Assembly (NCBI GenBank): GCA_903923135.1
Contig: CAIXWN010000003.1
Location: 30,755 to 94,754, forward strand
Direction: 5' to 3'
Source of the DNA: an uncultured Caulobacteraceae bacterium
Lineage (GTDB): Bacteria > Pseudomonadota > Alphaproteobacteria > Caulobacterales > Caulobacteraceae
Length of the DNA stretch: 64,000 nt
In this document: piece by piece, positions 17,078 to 23,734 of the stretch
How the letters are laid out: each line of letters starts with the position of its first letter
Numbering within the stretch: the first letter of the stretch is position 1
Notes under the pieces: generated by a model
Seen by the model: the letters and a program-made list of their open reading frames with translations, nothing else
Databases searched by the model: none
Told to the model about the DNA's origin: nothing
Program-made: the position numbers and the translations under genes

Positions 17078-17806
17078 ATGACCTATTGCCTGGGGATCCT
17101 GCTGCCGACCGGTCTGGTGCTGGCCGCCGACTCCCGCTCCAACGCCGGGGTCGACCAGATCGCCCTGGCCCGCAAGATGAGCCTGATCACTCGCCCCGGC
17201 GACCGCGTCATCGCGGTGCTCTCGGCCGGCAATCTCGCCACCACCCAGTCGGTGGTCACCCAGTTGCGCCAGGCCGCCGGCTCCGGCGAGGCCGGTCAGG
17301 ACGTGTACATGACCCGTTCGCTGTTCGATGTCGCCGCCATGGTCGGCGCCCGCCTGCGCGAGGTGGTCGATCGCGACAGCCGCTATGTTCAGCCCTACGG
17401 CGATCCTACCGGCAGCTTCCTGGTCGGCGGCCAGATCGCCGGCGAGGCGCCGCGGCTGTTCCAGATCTATTCCGCCGGCAATTTTGTCGAGGCCTCGAGC
17501 CGGTCGCGGTTCCTGCAGATCGGCGAGACCAAGTATGGCAAGCCGATCCTCGACCGGGTGGTCAACCACGAAACCGCCCTGGACGAGGCGGCCAAGTTGG
17601 CCATGCTGTCCTTCGACGCCACCATCCGCAGCAACCTGTCGGTGGGCCCGCCGATCGACCTGCTGCGCTACCAGGCCGACAGCTTCTCGGTGGACAATCT
17701 GATCACCGTCGAGGAGGGCAATCCCTACTGGGCCGAGCTCAAGAAGGGCTACGCCGCCGGCCTGTCGAACCTGGTCGACAGTCTGCCGGCGCCCCCGCCT
17801 GCCTGA
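17078..17806 (+). CDS. Anbu-type proteasome-like protease subunit
   Basis: An Ntn-hydrolase of the Anbu (HslV-related) family, proposed ancestral to proteasomes. It begins MTYCLGI, so Thr2 is the candidate N-terminal nucleophile after Met removal, then shows [14 protein letters not shown] and [11 protein letters not shown], both hallmark blocks. The length of 242 is usual. Anbu genes normally sit with an alpha-E domain gene, a transglutaminase and an ATP-grasp gene; none is here. It ends sharing one base with an MFS transporter start (TGATG). Substrates are unknown. Confidence 0.85.
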   Translation: MTYCLGILLPTGLVLAADSRSNAGVDQIALARKMSLITRPGDRVIAVLSAGNLATTQSVVTQLRQAAGSGEAGQDVYMTRSLFDVAAMVGARLREVVDRDSRYVQPYGDPTGSFLVGGQIAGEAPRLFQIYSAGNFVEASSRSRFLQIGETKYGKPILDRVVNHETALDEAAKLAMLSFDATIRSNLSVGPPIDLLRYQADSFSVDNLITVEEGNPYWAELKKGYAAGLSNLVDSLPAPPPA

Positions 17807-19005
17807 TGGCCGCGCCCCGGGGCGTTCTGGCCGTTCCCCGCGGCGTCTGGGCCCTGGGTTTCGTCTCCATGTTCATGGACATCTCCTCGGAGATGATCCA
17901 CGCCCTGCTGCCGTTGTTCCTGGTCGGAACCCTGGGGGCCGGCGTGGCCCTGGTCGGCCTGATCGAGGGCGCCGCCGAGGCCACCGCCTCCATCGTCAAG
18001 GTGTTCTCCGGCTGGCTCTCCGACCGCATGGGCCGGCGCAAGACCCTGGCCCTGATCGGCTATGGCCTGGGCGCGCTCACCAAGCCGGTCTTTCCCCTCG
18101 CCGCCGCGCCGCTCGAGGTGTTCGCCGCCCGCTTCGCCGACCGGGTCGGCAAGGGCCTGCGCGGGGCGCCGCGCGACGCCCTGGTGGCCGACATAACCCC
18201 GGCCGACATCCGCGGCGTCGCCTTCGGCCTTCGCCAGGCCCTCGACACCGTCGGCGCCCTGCTGGGGCCGGCCCTGGCCATCGGCCTGATGCTGCTCTTC
18301 GCCGGCGACATCCGCCGGGTGTTCGCCTGGGCCGTGCTGCCGGCGATGATCGCCGTGGCCCTGCTGGCCTTTGGCGTCGACGAACCCCGTCGTGCGTCCG
18401 GGGTTCAGCCCCGGCCGGCGCCGATCACCTGGTCGCGGGTGCGAAACATGGGCCGGCCGTTCTGGGCGGTCACCGCCGTGGGCGTGGTCTTCACCCTGGC
18501 CCGCTTCAGCGAGGCCTTCCTCGTCCTGCGGGCCCGCGACATCGGCCTCTCGCTGGCCTTCGCGCCGGTGGTGATGGTGATGATGAACCTGGTCTACGCC
18601 CTCATCGCCACGCCGGCGGGGCATCTGTCCGATCGCACGGACCGTCGCCTGCCCCTGGCGGCGGGGCTCGGCGTGCTGATCCTCGCCGACATCGTCCTGG
18701 CCGCCGCGCCGAACCTGTGGGGCTTGCTGGCCGGAGTCGCCCTCTGGGGGGTGCACATGGGCCTCACCCAGGGCATCCTTGCCGCCCTGGTGGCCGATGC
18801 CGCTCCGGCCGATCTGCGCGGCACGGCCTTCGGCGTCTTCAACCTCGCCGTGGGCCTGGCACAGCTCGCCGCCAGCGTGGTGGCCGGGGCCCTGTGGAGC
18901 GCCTCCGGACCCGCCGCCACCTTCGCCGCCGGCGGCGTCTTCGCGGCCGTGGCCCTGCTGGGGCTCGCCCTTGTCATCCGCCGTCAGGCCGGGGCGAAGG
19001 CGTAG
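17806..19005 (+). CDS. MFS transporter
   Basis: A 399-residue, 12-helix major facilitator. The loop 2-3 signature WLSDRMGRRKTLALIGYG and the second-half copy GHLSDRTDRRLPLAAGLG mark both six-helix bundles. The motif MFMDISSEMIHALLPLFL at the first helix is common in a subgroup of uncharacterised MFS proteins. The substrate cannot be read. The ATG overlaps the Anbu stop (TGATG), so the two are translationally coupled. Its 3' end overlaps the convergent sulfotransferase gene by 22 bases. Confidence 0.85.
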   Translation: MAAPRGVLAVPRGVWALGFVSMFMDISSEMIHALLPLFLVGTLGAGVALVGLIEGAAEATASIVKVFSGWLSDRMGRRKTLALIGYGLGALTKPVFPLAAAPLEVFAARFADRVGKGLRGAPRDALVADITPADIRGVAFGLRQALDTVGALLGPALAIGLMLLFAGDIRRVFAWAVLPAMIAVALLAFGVDEPRRASGVQPRPAPITWSRVRNMGRPFWAVTAVGVVFTLARFSEAFLVLRARDIGLSLAFAPVVMVMMNLVYALIATPAGHLSDRTDRRLPLAAGLGVLILADIVLAAAPNLWGLLAGVALWGVHMGLTQGILAALVADAAPADLRGTAFGVFNLAVGLAQLAASVVAGALWSASGPAATFAAGGVFAAVALLGLALVIRRQAGAKA

Positions 19006-19616
19006 CCGAACGCGGCGATGTCCTCGCCGTAGAGGTCCCCGACGACGCCGATCGACCGGTCCGAATAATAGTCCTGATAGGGTCTCCGCTCGGAGGCGTT
19101 GCGGTGTCCGAGCGTCCCGGGCAGATCCAGCCGGCCGGCCAGGGCGGCCCAGTCGCCCGCCATCGTTTCGAACCGCAGGATGGTGTCGACCAGTGGCGTG
19201 CGGCCATCGGTGTCGACCAGAAAGGGCTTCTGAGGCAGCCACTGCACGTGCGGCCGCCGGCCGATGCGCTCCAGATAGGCGTCGAAGCTGGGGATCGAGG
19301 CGAAGTCCAGGAAGGCCAGCAGGTCGGGACGCGACCTGACCATATAGGCGTACTGCGACACCGCCTTGTCCCAGGGGTTGCGCACCACCGAGAACCTGAA
19401 GCAGCGATCGAACAGGCCGCGGCCCACCGCGTGGCGGATCTGGGCCGCCTGCAGATGCTGCAGACCGCCGGTCTGGTAGCGGTTGGAATAGGTCGACACC
19501 AGGCCGCCCCACAGCTCGCGGGTCGTTCGCCGCCCGGTCCAGATCACGTCCTCGATGCTGGTCCCCGCCGTCTTGGGGATGTGCACGAAGATCAGCCTGC
19601 GGGCGCGGCAGATCAT
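18984..19616 (-). CDS. Sulfotransferase family 2-type protein
   Basis: A 210-residue PAPS-dependent sulfotransferase-like protein. The 5'-phosphosulfate loop FVHIPKTAGTSIE (about residues 10-22) and the 3'-phosphate motif FSVVRNPWDKAVSQY are both intact. No membrane anchor is present, so it is probably cytoplasmic. The acceptor (glycan, lipid or protein) is unknown. ATG 19616 was chosen since the conserved strand begins soon after; the upstream in-frame stretch is out of keeping with the fold and overlaps the next gene. It lies four bases after the other sulfotransferase. Confidence 0.85.
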   Translation of the reverse strand: MICRARRLIFVHIPKTAGTSIEDVIWTGRRTTRELWGGLVSTYSNRYQTGGLQHLQAAQIRHAVGRGLFDRCFRFSVVRNPWDKAVSQYAYMVRSRPDLLAFLDFASIPSFDAYLERIGRRPHVQWLPQKPFLVDTDGRTPLVDTILRFETMAGDWAALAGRLDLPGTLGHRNASERRPYQDYYSDRSIGVVGDLYGEDIAAFGYAFAPA

Positions 19617-19620
19617 CGCT

Positions 19621-20181
19621 TCAGCCGATGTCCGGCAGGGCGAGGCCGGCGTCGGCCCCCAGGAACGCGCAGATCGCCGGCCCGGCGTCGGCGTGCAGGT
19701 CACGCACCAGCAGTTTGCCTGGCCGCGAGGCGAAGTGGCGCCTCACCGCCCGGATGTGCGCCTCATGGAAGCCGCCCAGCTGAGCGTCCGTCCAGTCGGT
19801 GATATAGGGCGAGGGGATATCGCCATGCAGGCCATATTGCAGCGCCTCGAACGGGGACAGGCCGCGGTCGCCGATATGGTCGCGCACCGACCGGATCCAC
19901 CCCTCCACGTCGCGCGTCAGCAGCAGGAAGCGGGCGTCCGGGAAGGTCCGGTCCAGGTCCTCGAAGAAGCAGTTGAACGGCACGTCGGAAAAGCCGTCGA
20001 AGCGGCCCAGCACCGGCAGGAACGCCGCGAAGGCGTCGGCCCGCGTCAGGCCGGCGAAGGGTTTCTCGCGCACCACCATGCGGCCCCAGTGCACCGTCGA
20101 ATAGCCCAGATCGCGCAGCAGCCTGTCGGTCGATCGCGTCCCGCACCGGTGCAGGCTCAGCACGAACACCTTGCCGGTCAC
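19621..20181 (-). CDS. Sulfotransferase family protein (short)
   Basis: A 186-residue P-loop protein starting MTGKVFVLSLHRCGTRSTDRLL, where SLHRCGTRST is the phosphosulfate-binding loop of the divergent bacterial sulfotransferase family. The second motif LLLTRDVEGWIRSVRDH binds the 3'-phosphate side. It is unlike its neighbour at 18984-19616 beyond the fold, so the two may act in sequence or on different acceptors. The first of a two-gene transcript, it is preceded by a long gene-free region with a CtrA-type box. Confidence 0.78.
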   Translation of the reverse strand: MTGKVFVLSLHRCGTRSTDRLLRDLGYSTVHWGRMVVREKPFAGLTRADAFAAFLPVLGRFDGFSDVPFNCFFEDLDRTFPDARFLLLTRDVEGWIRSVRDHIGDRGLSPFEALQYGLHGDIPSPYITDWTDAQLGGFHEAHIRAVRRHFASRPGKLLVRDLHADAGPAICAFLGADAGLALPDIG

Positions 20182-20422
20182 GATCCGTCGTTTCCCCTGT
20201 CCCGGTGATGGCCGCGACGGCCCCGCCCCTGGCGCCAGTTAAGGCGCTTCGTCCCGGAAGGAAAGCCGGCGCCTGCGCGAACGCGATGGCGGCGGGCCGG
20301 CGTCCGCGTAAGGTTGCAAAATGCGATAAAACGGGATAGGCTTTCCTGCAGGCCATGTTTCCGGGCGCAGCCGGTCCGACCGGCGGCGATCATCTGGACG
20401 TCAGAACGGAAAAAATAGATTA

Positions 20423-20437
20423 TTAACAATAGTTTAA
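20423..20437. promoter_or_regulatory. CtrA-type binding box TTAA-N7-TTAA
   Basis: TTAA (20423-20426), seven bases CAATAGT, TTAA (20434-20437) match the CtrA full-site consensus exactly, on both strands. CtrA is the master cell-cycle regulator of Caulobacterales. The site lies 242 bases upstream of the short sulfotransferase and 173 bases upstream of the channel gene, in DNA otherwise very poor in A and T, which makes a chance match less likely. Which gene it controls is not decided by the sequence. Confidence 0.55.
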
Positions 20438-20492
20438 ATCCGGAAGAGCTTGCCAGAACCTGCCAATTCCCGCCCGGGAAGCGCCCCCGGAC

Positions 20493-20530
20493 CGCCCCGA
20501 AACCGCCCGAAACCGCCCAAAGCCGCCCGG
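20493..20530 (-). repeat. 10-base tandem repeat with G-quadruplex pattern on minus strand
   Basis: On the plus strand the unit AAACCGCCCG or close variants recurs at exact 10-base spacing. CCC runs lie at 20495-20498, 20506-20508, 20516-20518 and 20526-20528. On the minus strand this gives four G-runs of at least three, each separated by 7-base loops, the canonical quadruplex pattern. More degenerate copies continue to about 20590. Confidence 0.65.
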
Positions 20531-20609
20531 CTGCCGCGCGGCGACCGCCGGAAAACGCCCGCCGGATGCCCGGAAACCGCCAAAACACGCCCTGCATCGT
20601 GGAGCCGGT

Positions 20610-21086
20610 GTGCTATCAATCCCCGCCAAGGGGCGCCCATTTTCGCTCGGTCTCGCCGTCATGCTGATCCAGCTGTTCGTCGCCACCGTGATGGTGCTCT
20701 ACACGGTCTCCGTGCATGGCGCGGGGCTGGCCGTGCTCAGCCGCTTCCTTCGCCTGGAGAGCCGTCTGGAGATCCGCCGCCATGTGCCGGCCCTGTCGGT
20801 GCGCAGCCTCGGCGTCACCCTGATGCTGGTCCTGGCGCTGTTCGCCCTGCACGGGATCGAGATCTGGTCTTACGCGGCCTTCTACCTCTGGCAGGGCGCG
20901 GTGAAGGACCTGGAGACGGCGGTGTATTTCTCCACCATCGCCTATGGCGCCATCGGCTTCGGCGACGTGGCGATCAATTCATCGTGGCGCCTGGTGGGGG
21001 CCATCGAGGGGGTCAACGGCGTGCTGCTGCTGGGCTGGTCGACGGCCTTCTTCGTCACCGTGGTCACCCGGCTGGGTGGGCGCTAG
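20610..21086 (+). CDS. Two-transmembrane-helix ion channel (K+ channel-like)
   Basis: A 158-residue membrane protein of the Ion_trans_2 type. Helix 1 lies at about 13-37, a second helix at about 66-90, a pore-helix region YFSTIAYGAIGFGDV at 107-120 and a final helix after it. The filter reads AIGFGD (114-119), where potassium channels have TVGYGD; the first Thr is replaced by Ala. No C-terminal ligand-binding domain is present. GTG at 20610 has GGAG six bases upstream. Selectivity cannot be assured from sequence. Confidence 0.72.
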   Translation: MLSIPAKGRPFSLGLAVMLIQLFVATVMVLYTVSVHGAGLAVLSRFLRLESRLEIRRHVPALSVRSLGVTLMLVLALFALHGIEIWSYAAFYLWQGAVKDLETAVYFSTIAYGAIGFGDVAINSSWRLVGAIEGVNGVLLLGWSTAFFVTVVTRLGGR

Positions 21087-21167
21087 AGGTCGCAGCTATG
21101 AAGAGTGTTCACCTTGCGTCGGGTCGAGAAATCGGGGATGCGAAGTCCGCCCCCAAACCGCACCCGG

Positions 21168-21989
21168 CTAGTTGAACGCCGATACCGACCGACCGTTAAG
21201 CGGCTGGGTCTCACGCGAGTTGCCCGCGGGGAAGATCGCCTTGAACGCCGAGATCTGAGGCGCGGACATGGTGATCGGGTGCGAGAGCACGATCCAGGAC
21301 ACGTTCTCGGGCAGGTCCTTGGCTTCCAGCTGTTCGTCTATGGTTCCCTCGGGTTCGACGCAGGCCGGCGCGAACGACGCCGGCGCGGTCAGGGACCCGC
21401 TGTAGCGCCATGTCCCCGACAACTGGCCGAGTACTTTGGCAAGGTTGACGTGCGGGATTGTCAGGTGGGCGGAGGCCGAATTCACCGGCAGGGTTGTTCC
21501 GTCAAAGATCTTCGCCAGTTCGGCGCTGGGGGCTCCAGATTCGATGCGGGCCCCGATAACCAGCAGCGCGTCCGGGCTGCGGTCGCATGGCGCGGCTCCA
21601 TCCCGGAGGAAGACGAAATGCACCTCCATCGGCGCGTGACTTCCCTTCACGGTGTGCTCCGAAGGGGTGTGGAAGTGAAACTGCAGCAGCGAATATCTGA
21701 CCCCGCCCACCTCGATCGAAGAACCGGCCGGTACGTTGGCCTTCAACGTCGCCCACTCTTTTTCGACCTTGCCGGAGGCGTTGTAGGTGTTGAGGACGTC
21801 CAAAGTCACATCCGAAGCCAGATGATCGGCGATCGGCAGCGGCGCCTTCGCCGAAGTGACCGAGGCGGGATTGATATCGATGGGCGACTGCCGCACCGCC
21901 GCCGCCTGCGCCGCAGTCGTCAGAACCAGGCTGGAAAGCAGGGCTGTGCCGGTGAGCAGCAGCGCTTGCCGAATTGTCTTGGCGTTCAT
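21168..21989 (-). CDS. Periplasmic alpha-class carbonic anhydrase
   Basis: Zinc enzyme that hydrates CO2 to bicarbonate. A signal peptide (residues 1-28, ending AAQA) exports it. The family start RQSPIDINP and the three zinc histidines H105, H107 (QFHFHTPSEH) and H124 (MEVHFVF) are intact, as is the threonine-region ITMSAPQISAFKAIF near the end. Length 273 is typical. AAAGGA lies seven bases upstream of the ATG. The gene stands alone between the channel and a stretch of apparently decayed DNA near tRNA-Gly, so acquisition by transfer is possible but not shown. Confidence 0.93.
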   Translation of the reverse strand: MNAKTIRQALLLTGTALLSSLVLTTAAQAAAVRQSPIDINPASVTSAKAPLPIADHLASDVTLDVLNTYNASGKVEKEWATLKANVPAGSSIEVGGVRYSLLQFHFHTPSEHTVKGSHAPMEVHFVFLRDGAAPCDRSPDALLVIGARIESGAPSAELAKIFDGTTLPVNSASAHLTIPHVNLAKVLGQLSGTWRYSGSLTAPASFAPACVEPEGTIDEQLEAKDLPENVSWIVLSHPITMSAPQISAFKAIFPAGNSRETQPLNGRSVSAFN

Positions 21990-22125
21990 TTGCTTTCCTT
22001 TCGAGACTGGATGAGGCGTTCTGAAAGACGGCGAACAACTTCCCTACACGATGCGACGAACATGGAAATCGAACCAAACGACACGCATGGGCCGAGCCGA
22101 ATGGTGTTTCGCCTTGTCCCTAACC

Positions 22126-22140
22126 GGGATGTCTCATCCC
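22126..22140. repeat. Short perfect inverted repeat
   Basis: GGGATG, loop TCT, CATCCC. No T-tract follows and no gene ends nearby, so it is not an obvious terminator. It could be a remnant of an insertion-sequence end or a regulator site; neither is demonstrated. Confidence 0.4.
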
Positions 22141-22195
22141 TGCAATCGCGCTGACGCCGCGGCCCCGGGATGTCAGGCCGCGAAGCGGCGGTGAA

Positions 22196-22252
22196 CGCGC
22201 GGCTGTAGCTCAGGATTGACTGCGCAGGTGAGCTGTTCGATTCCGCGCCCGG
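22196..22252 (+). other. tRNA-like fragment (possible tRNA remnant)
   Basis: GCGCGGCTGTAGCTCAGG resembles the 5' part and D-arm of a tRNA (TAGCTCAG), and about 30 bases on GTTCGATTCCGCGC resembles a T-loop followed by sequence complementary to the first six bases (GCGCGG/CCGCGC). There is no anticodon arm and the T-stem does not pair well, so a functional tRNA is excluded. A remnant of a tRNA or an integration scar is the likely reading. Confidence 0.35.
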
Positions 22253-22408
22253 CCCGGGTTCGCCATCCGCCTCGGCCGGCGCAACAACCGGGCGAGTTCT
22301 GGAACCGCCGGAACCCGCGCGGGGGGCTCGCCCATTTTACAAGGGTTGAGCCGGGCTGCACGCGCCTGCGCTTCAAGCCTGTGGCTAGGCGTATTCTCTG
22401 CCGAATAT

Positions 22409-22483
22409 TGGAGCGGGCGAAGAGATTCGAACTCTCGACCCCAACCTTGGCAAGGTTGTGCTCTACCACTGAGCTACGCCCGC
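22409..22483 (-). tRNA. tRNA-Gly (GCC)
   Basis: Read on the minus strand, the acceptor GCGGGCG pairs with CGCCCGC, the D-arm is TAGCTCAGTGGTAGAGC, the anticodon stem-loop AACCTTGCCAAGGTT shows anticodon GCC, the T-arm is GAGAGTTCGAATCTCT, and CCA is encoded at 22409-22411. All arms pair, giving a 75-nucleotide functional tRNA. Confidence 0.97.
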
Positions 22484-22568
22484 GCTCCTCGAGGCGGTTC
22501 ACGCCCCGAAATTCGGAGCGCGGCTTATGGCAGAGCGCCTCCGGCTTGGCAAGGCGTCAAAGCGCCCG

Positions 22569-23690
22569 TCAGGCCTCGCGTTTCGCCGAGGCCGCCATCC
22601 AGTCTGCCGAGCGCATCTCCTTCAGCCGCGAGGCGGTGCGCTCGAACTCGAAGGCCAGGTCGCCGGCCGGATAGAGCGTGTCCGGCTCGCCCGCCGCCAG
22701 CACCACCAGCCGCGCCCGGGCCTCGTAGAGGGTGTCCACCAGGGTGGCCAGCCGGCGGGCCTCGTTGCGGCGCTCCGGGCCCAGCTTTGGGGCGTGCTCG
22801 AGGAAGACGGTGTGGAACCGCCGGGCGATGGCCAGATAGTCCTCCGGGCCCAGGGCGTGGACGCACAGGCTGGCGAACTCGGCGCGCAGCAGGCCGCCCG
22901 CCGCCCGCGGCCAGTGCTCGTGGCGCCCCAGCACCTCCAGCGTCGCGCCGGTTTCGCTCTCGCCGCCCAGCAGGTCGCCCCAGAGGGCGTCGAAGGTGCG
23001 TTCATTGTCCGGATCGATGGGCGAGAACCAGGTCCCGGCGGCCCGCAGCCGCTCGGTGCGATAGTCGCGCCCGCCGGCCACGGCGACGATCTCCATGCGG
23101 CTCTTCAGCATGGCGATGAACGGCAGGAACAACTGGCGGTTGATGCCGTTGCGATAGAGGTCGTCCGGCGGCCGGTTGCTGGTCGACACCAGGGTGACGC
23201 CACGGGCGAACAGGGCCTCGAACAGCCGGCCCAGGATCATGGCGTCGGCGATGTCGGTCACCTGGAACTCGTCGAAGCACAACAGCCGGGCCTCGCCGGC
23301 CAGGATGTCGGCCAGCGGCGGTATGGGGTCCTCGCCCCGGGTCTGGCCGAACTGCGCCCGCCGCGCGGCCGCGTCGCTTGTCCGCCAGGCGTTCACCAGC
23401 CGGTGGACCCGGGCCATGAAGTCCAGGAAGTGGATACGCCGCTTGGGCTGGAAGGCCACGTGGTCGAAGAACAGGTCCATCAGCATGGACTTGCCCCGCC
23501 CCACCGGTCCCCAGAGATAGGCGCCGCGCACGCCGGCCGGTTTGCGGAACAGGCCGGGGGGCCTCAGGGCGGTCAGGTCGCGCTCGACCCGGCCCAGCGC
23601 CTCCACCCCGGCGATCTGGGCGGGGTCGACGCTGATCGCGCCCGACGCGACTCTCTGATCATAGGCGGCGCGCAGCGTCCCGGTCATCAA
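22569..23690 (-). CDS. zapE: Cell division ATPase ZapE (AFG1 family)
   Basis: A 373-residue P-loop ATPase. Walker A is GPVGRGKSM (residues 61-68), Walker B is LLCFDEFQVTD, and the sensor region reads TLVSTSNRPPDDLYRNG. Together with RIHFLDFMARVH these are diagnostic of the AFG1/ZapE family. In Escherichia coli ZapE acts at the constricting Z-ring; the yeast homologue works in mitochondrial protein quality control. The start may be either of two adjacent ATG codons (23690 or 23687). It lies 44 bases after the PDZ protein gene on the same strand and may share its transcript. Confidence 0.92.
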   Translation of the reverse strand: MMTGTLRAAYDQRVASGAISVDPAQIAGVEALGRVERDLTALRPPGLFRKPAGVRGAYLWGPVGRGKSMLMDLFFDHVAFQPKRRIHFLDFMARVHRLVNAWRTSDAAARRAQFGQTRGEDPIPPLADILAGEARLLCFDEFQVTDIADAMILGRLFEALFARGVTLVSTSNRPPDDLYRNGINRQLFLPFIAMLKSRMEIVAVAGGRDYRTERLRAAGTWFSPIDPDNERTFDALWGDLLGGESETGATLEVLGRHEHWPRAAGGLLRAEFASLCVHALGPEDYLAIARRFHTVFLEHAPKLGPERRNEARRLATLVDTLYEARARLVVLAAGEPDTLYPAGDLAFEFERTASRLKEMRSADWMAASAKREA

Positions 23691-23734
23691 AGCCGGTTAA
23701 CCCGCCGCGCGCGCCGGGTCCAGGCGGCCGCGCC

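Larger units (their letters stand above)
20182..20609. other. 428-base gene-free divergent region
   Basis: No coding potential was found. The region separates two divergent units, the sulfotransferases (minus) and the ion channel (plus). A short AT-rich island (about 20405-20440) holds a CtrA-type palindrome. Next to it lies a strand-asymmetric GC tract (about 20465-20590) with a 10-base period. The base composition of the island stands out strongly against the surrounding GC-rich DNA. Confidence 0.7.
21990..22408. other. 419-base gene-free region between carbonic anhydrase and tRNA-Gly
   Basis: No credible gene was seen. It contains the carbonic anhydrase ribosome-binding site at its left end, a short perfect hairpin GGGATG-TCT-CATCCC at 22126-22140, and a tRNA-like fragment near 22196-22252. 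The mix of unrelated fragments next to a tRNA gene looks like a scar of past insertion and loss. Confidence 0.5.

Noticed and set aside
22173..22502. Open frames across the tRNA-Gly region
   Set aside because: Their translations run through the tRNA gene and the tRNA-like fragment and have no protein-like features.
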